Assembly: GCA_002360325.1 (NCBI GenBank) | Contig: DEQG01000086.1 | Location: 11,205-22,434 of the forward strand | DNA: 11,230 nt | From: Salinicoccus sp. UBA3372 | Lineage (GTDB): Bacteria > Bacillota > Bacilli > Staphylococcales > Salinicoccaceae | Reading direction: 5' to 3' | Part shown: positions 1 through 8,168 of the stretch, piece by piece | Layout: the number at the start of each line of letters is the position of its first letter | How positions within the stretch are numbered: position 1 is the stretch's first letter | Position numbers and translations under genes: made by a program | The notes under the pieces: model-generated | Told to the model about the DNA's origin: nothing | Seen by the model: the letters and a program-made list of their open reading frames with translations, nothing else | The model's database searches: none

Positions 1-1206
1 TTCACTATTACTGTAGATGGTAACGAGCGATTCTCCTGTTTCGACACGGTCACCGACTTTTTTATTGAGCATCAGACCGACAGCGAGATCGATTACATCT
101 TCTTTAGTCTGACGGCCGGCACCCAGCATGCTTGAAGCGACACCCATCGCCTCAGAACCAATCTGCTCTACAAATCCTGACTTTTCCGCCTCTACTTCGA
201 ATGTATATTTCGCCTGTGGCAGTTTATCCAGGTCATCCACCATCGATGCGTCTCCGCCCTGATTTTTAAGGAACACTTTAAACTTCTCTAACGCACTGCC
301 GTCATCTATTACTTCCTGAAGCCTGGTGCGTGCTTCTTCGAGAGTATCAGCTTTGCCTCCGAGAACTACCATCTGGCTGCCCAGTTCAAGACTCAGTTCA
401 GTCAGATCATCCGGACCTTCTCCTTTAAGCGTTTCAATCGCCTCTTTCACTTCAAGTGCATTACCGATAGCTCTGCCAAGCGGCTCTTCCATGCTTGAAA
501 TGATTGCCATGGTGTTGCGCCCCACATTGTTACCGATGGAAACCATTGCAGTAGCGAGTTCTGTCGCATCTTCCGTCGTTTTCATAAACGCTCCATCCCC
601 GACTTTGACGTCCAGAACGATTGCATCTGCACCGGCCGCTATTTTTTTACTCATGATCGAGCTCGCAATCAGCGGGATCGAGTTTACGGTTGCCGTCACA
701 TCTCTGAGCGCATAGAGCTTTTTATCTGCAGGTGTCAAGTTGCCGGACTGTCCGATTACCGCAACTTTGTCACGGTTGACGATATCTATGAATTCCTTTT
801 CTGTAATTTCAACATGGAAACCTTCCACCGCTTCCAATTTATCGATTGTTCCGCCTGTATGACCAAGTCCGCGTCCGCTCATTTTTGCGACCGGAACATC
901 CAACGCCGCAACGAGTGGTGCCAGGACAAGCGTCGTTGTATCACCGACACCGCCGGTGGAATGCTTATCCACTTTAACACCGTCAATTTCCGACAGATCT
1001 ATCTGGTCGCCGGAAGCCACCATCGCCATCGTCAAATCGGCTCTTTCCTCATCATTCATGTCATTGAAGAAAATAGCCATCATAATACTGGAAATTTGAT
1101 AATCCGGAATTTCATCATTCGTATAACCTTCGACAAAGAAATCAATTTCTTCTTTCGTCAGCGGTTTGTTATCACGTTTTTTCGCAATAATATCTACCAT
1201 TCTCAT
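1..1206 (-). CDS. pdp: Pyrimidine-nucleoside phosphorylase (3' end cut by window edge)
   Basis: This cytosolic salvage enzyme cleaves uridine, thymidine or deoxyuridine with phosphate to give the base and (deoxy)ribose-1-phosphate. Translation from 1206 is open to the window edge and gives 402 residues of a family that is usually about 433, so only about 30 C-terminal residues are missing. Family landmarks are visible: the [10 protein letters not shown] phosphate-binding loop near residues 81-90, the signature [16 protein letters not shown] at 110-125, and the [17 protein letters not shown] segment in the central domain. The ATG at 1206 is preceded by AAAGGAG at good spacing; a second in-frame ATG two codons later (1200) is less well placed. 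It lies 29 bp behind the sqdX stop with no room for its own promoter, so it is probably the last or a later gene of the sqd transcript. The catalytic family call is firm. The exact preference (Pdp, rather than DeoA-type thymidine-specific) is typical of Bacillota but not proven. Confidence 0.95.
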   Translation of the reverse strand, partial: MRMVDIIAKKRDNKPLTKEEIDFFVEGYTNDEIPDYQISSIMMAIFFNDMNDEERADLTMAMVASGDQIDLSEIDGVKVDKHSTGGVGDTTTLVLAPLVAALDVPVAKMSGRGLGHTGGTIDKLEAVEGFHVEITEKEFIDIVNRDKVAVIGQSGNLTPADKKLYALRDVTATVNSIPLIASSIMSKKIAAGADAIVLDVKVGDGAFMKTTEDATELATAMVSIGNNVGRNTMAIISSMEEPLGRAIGNALEVKEAIETLKGEGPDDLTELSLELGSQMVVLGGKADTLEEARTRLQEVIDDGSALEKFKVFLKNQGGDASMVDDLDKLPQAKYTFEVEAEKSGFVEQIGSEAMGVASSMLGAGRQTKEDVIDLAVGLMLNKKVGDRVETGESLVTIYSNSE

Positions 1207-1235
1207 AAAATCACTCCTTTACAATTATTCACTTA

Positions 1236-2366
1236 TTAACTTCTGCCCACCGAATGGTGGTCTCTTGCATCTTTATAATAATCAAGCAATCGTTTAGAGG
1301 CGTTGTCCCATGAAAACTTCAGCGCTTCTTTCCGTGCTTCTTCTTTTATATTATTGAACTTATCTTTTTCATCGATGACTTCGACCGCATTCAAAAGACT
1401 GTCGAGATCTTCATTTTCATAAAGCATGCCATTGACTTCATGCGAGACCTGCTCCATGGTCGGTCCGCTTTTTGCCGCAATGATCGGCAGACCTGAAGCC
1501 ATACCTTCCAAAATGACCAGCCCCAGTGTTTCGGAGATGCTCGGAAATATAAAAGCATCGCTCGATGCGTAGGCTTTTGACAGTTCTTCACCATGCAGAA
1601 ATCCGGTGAACACCGTCCTTGTTCCCTCGAAGACTTTTTCAAGGTCATTTCTTGCAGGGCCGTCCCCGATGATGGCCAAACTGATATCCGACCGTTTTTC
1701 AAGCATCGGTAATAGCTTATGTATTTCTTTTTCAACTGCCAGCCTTCCAATGAATACCAGAAGTTTATTGCCGGGCTCACCGTTCGTAAGCCGTTCTCTC
1801 ATCGCTGCATCTTTAAATTTCGGATGACGGTTTTCCACGTCGACTCCGCGCGGGATGACAGACAGACGTTCAATGCCTTCAACGTTCAGCTCTTCTTTTA
1901 TCGTTTCTGAAGTCACCAGGTTGATATCGGCGTTTTTATGCTGCTTTCTGATATACCACCATAATAATGGTTTGGCCGGCTTGTATATTTTGTAAAAATC
2001 CAGGTATTTCGGCAAATGAGTATGATAGGAAGAGACCAGAGGAACATCCAATTTCTGCGCAGCGGTAACGGCGCTTGTCGCCAATAACACCGGATTTACT
2101 GCATGGACGACATCCGGTTCAAACTTCTTCAGCTCATGATACACTTTACGTGATGGGAAACCCCACTTTCTGTACCTGTAAAAAGGGAAAGTGATCGGTT
2201 TTACACCAATCACTTTTGCTCCTTTATACTCTGTCACACCAAGATCCGGTGCGATCACCAGTACTTCATGGCCTTCACGTAAAAAATATTCGATTGCCTT
2301 TTTCAATCTTGTTACAATACCGTCGGTTGACGGTAAAAATGTCTCTGTTACAATCGCAATCTTCAT
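1236..2366 (-). CDS. sqdX: GT4 glycosyltransferase, SqdX/SQD2-like sulfoquinovosyl-diacylglycerol synthase
   Basis: The likely reaction is transfer of sulfoquinovose from UDP-sulfoquinovose to diacylglycerol at the inner membrane face, making SQDG. At 376 residues it matches the length of cyanobacterial SqdX. The fold is GT-B: an N-terminal domain starting MKIAIVTETFLPSTDG, with SYHTHLPKY at 113-121, and a C-terminal GT4 domain. In that domain are GRLAVEKE (207-214), FIGRL/IGDGP (232-237) and the EX7E pair E279 and E287 within SETLGLVILE. The stretches RERLTNGEP, VFTGFLHGEELSKAYAS and ETLGLVILEGMASGLP resemble plant SQD2 closely by memory, more than they resemble PimB-like or general diacylglycerol glucosyltransferases. 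The start at 2366 is preceded by GGAGG. It sits 28 bp behind sqdB, and that pairing is the strongest support for the substrate. It ends in tandem TAA stops. A less likely alternative is a lipid glycosyltransferase using another UDP-sugar. Confidence 0.86.
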   Translation of the reverse strand: MKIAIVTETFLPSTDGIVTRLKKAIEYFLREGHEVLVIAPDLGVTEYKGAKVIGVKPITFPFYRYRKWGFPSRKVYHELKKFEPDVVHAVNPVLLATSAVTAAQKLDVPLVSSYHTHLPKYLDFYKIYKPAKPLLWWYIRKQHKNADINLVTSETIKEELNVEGIERLSVIPRGVDVENRHPKFKDAAMRERLTNGEPGNKLLVFIGRLAVEKEIHKLLPMLEKRSDISLAIIGDGPARNDLEKVFEGTRTVFTGFLHGEELSKAYASSDAFIFPSISETLGLVILEGMASGLPIIAAKSGPTMEQVSHEVNGMLYENEDLDSLLNAVEVIDEKDKFNNIKEEARKEALKFSWDNASKRLLDYYKDARDHHSVGRS

Positions 2367-2394
2367 CCGTTACTGCCTCCATATTTCTAAACTC

Positions 2395-3728
<1,334 letters not shown>

Positions 3729-4049
3729 TTATTTTGTAGAGGATGTCCAGTCCTTGCTGTTTCTGTATCTTTTGATGTGTGCATAAATATTTTCGCCAGC
3801 ATAATCTTCATTGGTATATATCGTAATATCAAAATACCTGCCTGTTTCAGACAGTTCTTCTTCCAAATAAAAGTCTCTTAAATGCTCGAACAGGTTTTTC
3901 ATCTGATCCATATCGAGACTCGGATACTCCCGCAGTACTCTTTTTTGAAGTCCGCCCGGTTCATCGATGATTTCCTGCACAACGATTACAAACGTCTCAT
4001 CTTCTTTGATGACATCATCAAAAATGTTTGTCTGACCAAACTCTGCCAC
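3729..4049 (-). CDS. Conserved-looking small acidic protein of unknown function, last gene of the kyn cluster
   Basis: I do not recognise this 106-residue protein. It starts with GTG at 4049, just after a strong AGGAGGAGG ribosome site and only 15 bp past the kynA stop, so it is very likely translated from the kyn transcript. The protein is acidic and soluble, with no signal peptide, membrane segment or cysteines. It begins MAEFGQTNIFDDV, then has a predicted strand (FVIVVQEII), a segment rich in E, D and L (residues about 45-68) that looks helical, and a second strand-like part (RYFDITIYT) before a basic end. The alternation suggests a small alpha/beta domain, perhaps a binding or regulatory partner. 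A role in tryptophan breakdown is suggested only by position. Confidence 0.8.
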   Translation of the reverse strand: MAEFGQTNIFDDVIKEDETFVIVVQEIIDEPGGLQKRVLREYPSLDMDQMKNLFEHLRDFYLEEELSETGRYFDITIYTNEDYAGENIYAHIKRYRNSKDWTSSTK

Positions 4050-4064
4050 GGCTTTTCCTCCTCC

Positions 4065-4913
4065 TTATAATTCTGTCCGTAAATCCCACAGTTCCTTGAA
4101 GAAATATTTGTCTATCACTCTCTTTAAATAATTCACTCCTGAGCTGCCGCCGGTCCCTGTCTTGAAACCGATGATTCTCTGTACCGTCTTCATATGTCTG
4201 AAACGCCACTGACTGTATCTGTCCTCGATATCCACCAGCTTTTCCAGCAGTTCATACAATTCAAAGTGCTCATCAGAGTTAAGATATATCTGCTTAAATG
4301 CCTCTTTCACAGACTCATTCGGCTCATAGTCCTGTGTGATATCACGGTTCAGGACCGACTCATCAATATCGAACCCTGCCCGGTGCACCGCCTTGATTGT
4401 TTCATCATATATACTCGGTTTTTCCAGCTGTGCTTTCAGACGTGCATACACTTCCGGATCTTTTTCATATATTTTCAACGCATGAGTCGTCTTGAAACCA
4501 AGACAGTATTCCATCATACGGTTCTGGTAGGACTGGAAACCTGAAGCATTCGCCAGTATATCTCTGAATTTCAAGTAATCACTCGGTGTCAAAGTGGACA
4601 GCACGTCCCATGAAGAAATAATCTGGTTCTGGGCATTCGCCACTCTTGCCAGCTTTTTGAAAGCGACCCTGAATTCATCTTTACTGATATCTTCTATGGC
4701 TGAATTCAGTTCATGAATCATCAGTTTCATCCATAACTCTGATACATGGTGGATGATGATGAACAATTGCTCATCGTGTTCATCCGACAATGGATTCTGC
4801 GCTGTCAATATCTGCTCCAGCGACAAGTATTCCCCGTATGTCATATCTTTCTTGAAGTCTGTCTTAACGCTTTCCCCGCTCAAAGTCTTATCCTGATACT
4901 CAGACACTGCCAT
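4065..4913 (-). CDS. kynA: Tryptophan 2,3-dioxygenase (KynA)
   Basis: This cytosolic heme enzyme adds O2 to L-tryptophan, giving N-formylkynurenine, the first step of the kynurenine pathway. At 282 residues it has the usual bacterial length. As numbered from the ATG, visible residues match the Xanthomonas enzyme directly: H55 (distal, in FIIIHH), Y113 and R117 (substrate carboxylate, in DYLKFRD), H240 (proximal heme ligand, in [13 protein letters not shown]) and T254 in KTGTGGSSG. The start is ambiguous. The ATG at 4913 has the GGGGG ribosome site almost touching it, whereas a GTG two codons in, at 4907, has the site at a normal 7-8 nt. The shorter form, starting MSEYQDK, is perhaps more likely. 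The gene overlaps the 3' end of kynB by 14 bp (8 bp with the GTG), indicating translational coupling. Confidence 0.96.
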   Translation of the reverse strand: MAVSEYQDKTLSGESVKTDFKKDMTYGEYLSLEQILTAQNPLSDEHDEQLFIIIHHVSELWMKLMIHELNSAIEDISKDEFRVAFKKLARVANAQNQIISSWDVLSTLTPSDYLKFRDILANASGFQSYQNRMMEYCLGFKTTHALKIYEKDPEVYARLKAQLEKPSIYDETIKAVHRAGFDIDESVLNRDITQDYEPNESVKEAFKQIYLNSDEHFELYELLEKLVDIEDRYSQWRFRHMKTVQRIIGFKTGTGGSSGVNYLKRVIDKYFFKELWDLRTEL

Positions 4914-5529
4914 TCCCCCTTTTTTTAACGGCCGCCCTTACAAGCGAACCGTCTGCACCTTCTATTTTAAGCGGCAAAGCGATAAAGTCATAATATCCGC
5001 CCGGCGCTTCTTCCAATACTACATTTTCTATAATCATGATATCGTTCTCATAAAGTGTGTGATGTATCTTTAAATGTTTGGAATCAATATCATCAACGGA
5101 CGGGACATCGATACCGAAAAGCTTGATGCCGCAGCTTGCAATATAACCGACCGCTTCTTCACTCAAGGCGGGCACCCTCTTCGGAAATATGCCGGTCTCA
5201 TATGATTTCTGCGTTTTCACAAGCAGTATGGTCCCTTGTATATCATATTCTGACAGCAATGCTTCCGTAATTTCTTCCTGATCATATACTTCAATTACAG
5301 TGGCTTCTCCGATGTAGCGGTTGATATCCAGTGATTCAACGGTTTCACCGTTGTCATCAAAGTGGAACGGCGCATCAATATGCGTGCCAATATGAGTGCT
5401 TGTCGTAATCTTGCCAATATTGACGGAGCCGGTATCTTTCTTTGTTACCGGCACTTCGAAATTAAACGGTGTATCCTCCGGCCAGTGCGCGATATCATTC
5501 GTCAGCGTCTGCGTAATATCAATCCACAT
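4900..5529 (-). CDS. kynB: Kynurenine formamidase (KynB, cyclase family)
   Basis: This metal-dependent hydrolase removes formate from N-formylkynurenine to give L-kynurenine, the second step of the pathway. The 209-residue protein fits the bacterial KynB family. The zinc-binding signature HxGTHxDxPxH is intact, with H46, H50, D52 and H56. Further on, GIDVPSVD (139-146), H156/H157 and E168 in IIENV supply the remaining conserved active-site positions. The WPEDTPF segment near residue 16 matches the family's N-terminal WPGDTPF except for one E. Its ATG shares one base with the kynU stop (TAATG), and no strong ribosome site precedes it, so translation probably relies on ribosomes finishing kynU. 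Substrate is assigned from the flanking kynU and kynA; the cyclase family as a whole contains other activities. Confidence 0.95.
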   Translation of the reverse strand: MWIDITQTLTNDIAHWPEDTPFNFEVPVTKKDTGSVNIGKITTSTHIGTHIDAPFHFDDNGETVESLDINRYIGEATVIEVYDQEEITEALLSEYDIQGTILLVKTQKSYETGIFPKRVPALSEEAVGYIASCGIKLFGIDVPSVDDIDSKHLKIHHTLYENDIMIIENVVLEEAPGGYYDFIALPLKIEGADGSLVRAAVKKRGNGSV

Positions 5530-6794
5530 TATGCGACAACACCCCGCTTATTATCAAAGTCTTCATATTCTTTCGTTTCCATGATCTCTTTTAAAATTTT
5601 CATCGTATGATAAACATCTTCAAAAGTATTATAAAGTGCAACCGGCGCAATACGCACATAACTCGGGGCCCTGAAGTCAGGTATGACACCTTTCGCTTTT
5701 AAAGCGGCATTGATGCCTGCTGCATGTTTATGGCCGATGAGTATATGACCGCCCCGCTCATCATGGTTGCGAGGTGTTACCACTTCAATATCATAATCCT
5801 TGAATTCCGCATCAAATATTTCAAGCATGAAATCGGTAAGGTTGAGTGATTTTTTCCGGATTTCATCCATTCCCGCTTCGTTGAATAAAGAAAGTGACCC
5901 GAGCAGCGGAGCCATCGACAGTATATGCGGCGTGCCGATCTGATATTGACTGATATCCGCTGCTGCATCAAATTCGTGATTCATGTCGAATTGGCTTTCT
6001 TTATTATTTCCGAACCAGCCTTTCAGGGATACTCCCAAATGATGGTGTCTCGGATGGACATACAGGCCGGCAACAGAACCCGGCCCTCCGTTTAAATGCT
6101 TATAAGTGCACCATACAGCAAAATCCATGTCCCACTCTTCGAGATGATGAGGAATCGCACCGATTGAATGGCATAAGTCAAAACCGATGATGATTCCTTT
6201 TTCGTGGGCAGCTTTCGTCAATTTTTGCATATCCAGAATCTGGCCGCTTCTGTATAAAACTGCCGGCAGCAGTATCAGGGCGACCGACTCATCCATCAAG
6301 TCCATGATATCTTCTGTTTTTAAAGTATGGCTGTCACGGCTCTTTGCTTTCAGCATACTGTCTGAGTATCCATAATCATCAAGCACAGCCTGGACTGCGT
6401 ATATATCTGACGGAAAGTTCAGCTCATCCACTAAAATTTTATTTCTCGATTCAGTGGGCTGGTAAAGTGTTCTGACCGTCTGGTGGATGTTCGTTGTCGT
6501 TGAATTTGTTGTAAGCACGGTCTCTCTGTCCACATTTATGAGAGATGCCATGGATTCTCCGATGTCTTCCGACATATAGAACCAAGGTCTTTCTCCATTT
6601 GTCCATCCCTCGATCGCGAGCGTCTTCCAGTCGTTCAAAACATCCAGTGCCGACTGCTCCGCACGTCTGCTCATCAGGCCGAGTGAGTTCCCGTCCATAT
6701 AATATATATTTTCTCCGATATAAAATTCCTGCCTGTATTTCTGAATAGTGTCTTTTTTGTCATGTTCCTGTGCAATCTCGAGCCATTTTTCCAT
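5529..6794 (-). CDS. kynU: Kynureninase (KynU)
   Basis: This PLP-dependent enzyme hydrolyses L-kynurenine to anthranilate and L-alanine. The 421 residues show the expected fold-type I landmarks: YYMDGNSLGLMSRRA (31-45), NSTTTNIHQT (97-106), NFPSD (126-130), FDLCHSIGA (205-213) with PLP-contacting D206, and the Schiff-base lysine K232 in WCTYKHLNGGPG. SLKGWFGN follows at 256-263, and the C-terminal RGGHILI and FRAPSYVRIAP segments are present. The start at 6794 has GGGGGAG about 8 nt upstream. It is the first gene of the kynU-kynB-kynA run and has its own promoter in the divergent region. No kynurenine 3-monooxygenase or later NAD-branch gene is in the window, which points to an anthranilate-forming route. 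Confidence 0.96.
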   Translation of the reverse strand: MEKWLEIAQEHDKKDTIQKYRQEFYIGENIYYMDGNSLGLMSRRAEQSALDVLNDWKTLAIEGWTNGERPWFYMSEDIGESMASLINVDRETVLTTNSTTTNIHQTVRTLYQPTESRNKILVDELNFPSDIYAVQAVLDDYGYSDSMLKAKSRDSHTLKTEDIMDLMDESVALILLPAVLYRSGQILDMQKLTKAAHEKGIIIGFDLCHSIGAIPHHLEEWDMDFAVWCTYKHLNGGPGSVAGLYVHPRHHHLGVSLKGWFGNNKESQFDMNHEFDAAADISQYQIGTPHILSMAPLLGSLSLFNEAGMDEIRKKSLNLTDFMLEIFDAEFKDYDIEVVTPRNHDERGGHILIGHKHAAGINAALKAKGVIPDFRAPSYVRIAPVALYNTFEDVYHTMKILKEIMETKEYEDFDNKRGVVA

Positions 6795-6835
6795 CTTATT
6801 ATCTCCCCCGCCATTAACTATATCATCTTAATTTT

Positions 6836-6864
6836 ATTCTATATAAATACAAATGCTTTATCAA
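6836..6864 (-). promoter_or_regulatory. Predicted sigma-A promoter for the kyn operon
   Basis: On the minus strand a TTGATA -35 box (plus 6859-6864, five of six matches) and a TAGAAT -10 box (plus 6836-6841, five of six) are exactly 17 bp apart. The start would be near 6829, giving a leader of about 35 nt that includes the kynU ribosome site. The -35 box is one arm of the palindrome at 6859-6873. Confidence 0.65.
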
Positions 6865-6873
6865 TGATTGATA
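6859..6873. promoter_or_regulatory. Perfect 7-1-7 palindrome, putative operator in the kynU/SDR divergent region
   Basis: The site reads TATCAAT-G-ATTGATA, with both arms perfectly complementary. One arm contains the kynU -35 box. The site also covers the place where the -35 of the opposite SDR promoter should be. A dimeric repressor bound here could control both directions. I cannot assign it to a known regulator, and no regulator gene is in the window. Confidence 0.5.
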
Positions 6874-6883
6874 GGCGGGCGTT

Positions 6884-6892
6884 TGATACAAT
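6884..6892 (+). promoter_or_regulatory. Predicted extended -10 promoter for the SDR-hemerythrin genes
   Basis: TGATACAAT combines a TACAAT -10 box (five of six) with a TGn extension, and there is no good -35 at the usual distance. The start would be near 6899, about 20 nt before the SDR ATG, leaving the AGGAG ribosome site in the transcript. Confidence 0.45.
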
Positions 6893-6920
6893 GACAGTAA
6901 ATGATGATAGGAGCGTTTAT

Positions 6921-7643
6921 ATGCAAAGTTTACAAGGTAAAAATGCAATTGTTACAGGAGGCAACCGCGGCATCGGTTACCATACCGCCCTGCGCCTTGC
7001 CAACGAAGGTGTGAATGTGGCTATCATCGGACGGGACCAGGGTGCATTGGACACTGCTGAAAAAAACCTCGCCGATACCGGTGTTAAAGTTTTGTCGCTG
7101 AAAGCGGATGTTGCCGACGAGGCAGATGTCAAAGATGCAGTGACAAAAATCTCTTCAGAATTTGACTCAATTGATATTTTAATCAATAATGCCGGTATGA
7201 TGGGAAGCGGGCCTTTTTTAGAGTCCACAACGGAAAACTTTGAAAAGATGATGCAGGTGAACGTCTTCGGAATGTATCATATGTTGAAGGCCGTACTGCC
7301 TTCGATGGTGGATCAGGTGAGCGGCGACGTCGTCAACATCGCTTCGGTCTCAGGTCTCCGTTCGGGGCCCGGAGGCTCACTGTACTCTGCAACAAAATTC
7401 GCCGTCATCGGGATGACGGAAGGTCTCCTCAAAGAAATGAGACCCCATAATATCCGGATGTCCTATTTGACGCCATCGGCGGTAAACACCGCTCTGATCG
7501 GTAACAGTACTCTGCAGGAGGACACTATGACCCAGCCGGAAGACATTGCTGATATAATAGTTAATAATTTAAAGATTCACCCGCGTACATTTGTTAAAAA
7601 TACTGAAATGTGGGCGACAAACCCATTACCAAAAGAAGATTAG
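6921..7643 (+). CDS. Short-chain dehydrogenase/reductase, FabG-like classical SDR
   Basis: This is a probable NAD(P)-dependent oxidoreductase acting on a carbonyl or alcohol; the substrate is unknown. The reading frame is open further upstream, but the ATG at 6921 is chosen because AGGAG sits 6-7 nt before it and the protein then starts at the usual classical-SDR N-terminus, 240 residues long. Classical motifs are complete: TGGNRGIG (12-19) for the cofactor, NNAG (89-92), and the catalytic set S142, Y155 and K159 in the YSATK motif. An arginine at 38 after the second strand (IIGRD) hints at NADP(H). The C-terminal part (residues 186-240) is where substrate choice lies and I see no diagnostic pattern. 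It is divergent from kynU and 16 bp ahead of the hemerythrin-like gene, which is probably cotranscribed. A role in fatty acid synthesis is not implied by the resemblance. Confidence 0.9.
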   Translation: MQSLQGKNAIVTGGNRGIGYHTALRLANEGVNVAIIGRDQGALDTAEKNLADTGVKVLSLKADVADEADVKDAVTKISSEFDSIDILINNAGMMGSGPFLESTTENFEKMMQVNVFGMYHMLKAVLPSMVDQVSGDVVNIASVSGLRSGPGGSLYSATKFAVIGMTEGLLKEMRPHNIRMSYLTPSAVNTALIGNSTLQEDTMTQPEDIADIIVNNLKIHPRTFVKNTEMWATNPLPKED

Positions 7644-7659
7644 GAGAGGGGATTCTAAA

Positions 7660-8085
7660 ATGGTAGGACCGGCTTTAAAGAAATTCGATTCCCACAAGGC
7701 CATTCATGATGCAGGACTCGGCGGGGCGAAGGAAAGAATAGAAGGCATGAGGGAGTTGCTTGCCAAGGAAAAATATGAAGATCTGACTGAAGAGGTCACT
7801 TCATTCATAGAATTCGTAGAAGGTAAAATCATCGTCCATGCCGACACTGAAGAGGAAGAGGACGGCCTTTACACGCTGGCTGTCAGGAAAAATCCGGACC
7901 TTCACGATAAAGTTCAGCATTTGACCCGCGATCATGATCTGATGAAAATCATTGTGGATCTTATGAAGAAGGAACTCGAAAATAAAGAGATTGATTTCCA
8001 GAAACTTGTTGATTATTCAGGTTCGATCATCATCGTGAATGAAATTCATTCACGTGATGAAGAAGAGACGCTTTTGGAAAAATGA
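7660..8085 (+). CDS. Hemerythrin-like HHE-domain protein
   Basis: This is a cytosolic four-helix-bundle protein expected to bind a di-iron centre; members bind O2 or NO, store or sense iron, or have unknown roles. The start at 7660 follows GGAGAGGGG, giving 141 residues. Candidate iron ligands fall in the HHE pattern: H12 or H16 in the first helix, H60 with E64 in HADTEEEE, H92 in TRDHDLM, and H130 with E134 in IHSRDEEETLL. There is no membrane segment or fused sensory domain. The ribosome site overlaps the stop of the preceding SDR gene, so the two are likely coupled. A terminator follows directly. The family call rests on spacing of His and Glu residues and on predicted helices; the oxidant or ligand it handles cannot be read from sequence. 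Confidence 0.82.
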   Translation: MVGPALKKFDSHKAIHDAGLGGAKERIEGMRELLAKEKYEDLTEEVTSFIEFVEGKIIVHADTEEEEDGLYTLAVRKNPDLHDKVQHLTRDHDLMKIIVDLMKKELENKEIDFQKLVDYSGSIIIVNEIHSRDEEETLLEK

Positions 8086-8095
8086 TCAACTGTGG

Positions 8096-8121
8096 AAGCA
8101 CGCTTATTATAGCGTGCTTTT
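8096..8121 (+). terminator. Rho-independent terminator after the hemerythrin-like gene
   Basis: The arms AAGCACGCT and AGCGTGCTT form a perfect 9 bp stem around a TATTAT loop, and the stem ends in a TTTT run. It lies 11 bp past the stop. The T-run is short, so termination may be partial. Confidence 0.75.
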
Positions 8122-8123
8122 CA

Positions 8124-8132
8124 TGTTATACT
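8124..8132 (+). promoter_or_regulatory. Possible extended -10 promoter for the BCCT transporter
   Basis: TGTTATACT has a TGn extension plus TATACT (five of six). The -35 region overlaps the preceding terminator and is poor. A perfect TATAAT at 8148-8153 is another candidate, but it would place the start inside the ribosome site, so the upstream box is preferred. Confidence 0.35.
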
Positions 8133-8168
8133 TGTATGCAAACTTCATATAATGAGGATGTGTAGAAT

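Noticed and set aside
326..1239. Plus-strand open frames of 129 and 141 residues opposite pdp
   Set aside because: They lie antisense to a clear pdp reading frame, show low-complexity or unnatural composition, and lack ribosome sites.
6762..6920. N-terminal extension of the SDR with a hydrophobic segment (start at 6762)
   Set aside because: It lies over the divergent promoter region and kynU start, has no ribosome site, and precedes the standard SDR N-terminus; the ATG at 6921 has AGGAG at proper spacing.
7591..7659. Longer N-terminus of the hemerythrin-like protein (start at 7591)
   Set aside because: The extra 23 residues overlap the end of the SDR in another frame and have no ribosome site; the ATG at 7660 has GGAGAGGGG.
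8148..8153. Perfect TATAAT before the BCCT gene as the main promoter
   Set aside because: Its expected start point falls within the GAGGATG ribosome site, and no -35 box lies at 16-18 bp; kept only as an alternative.
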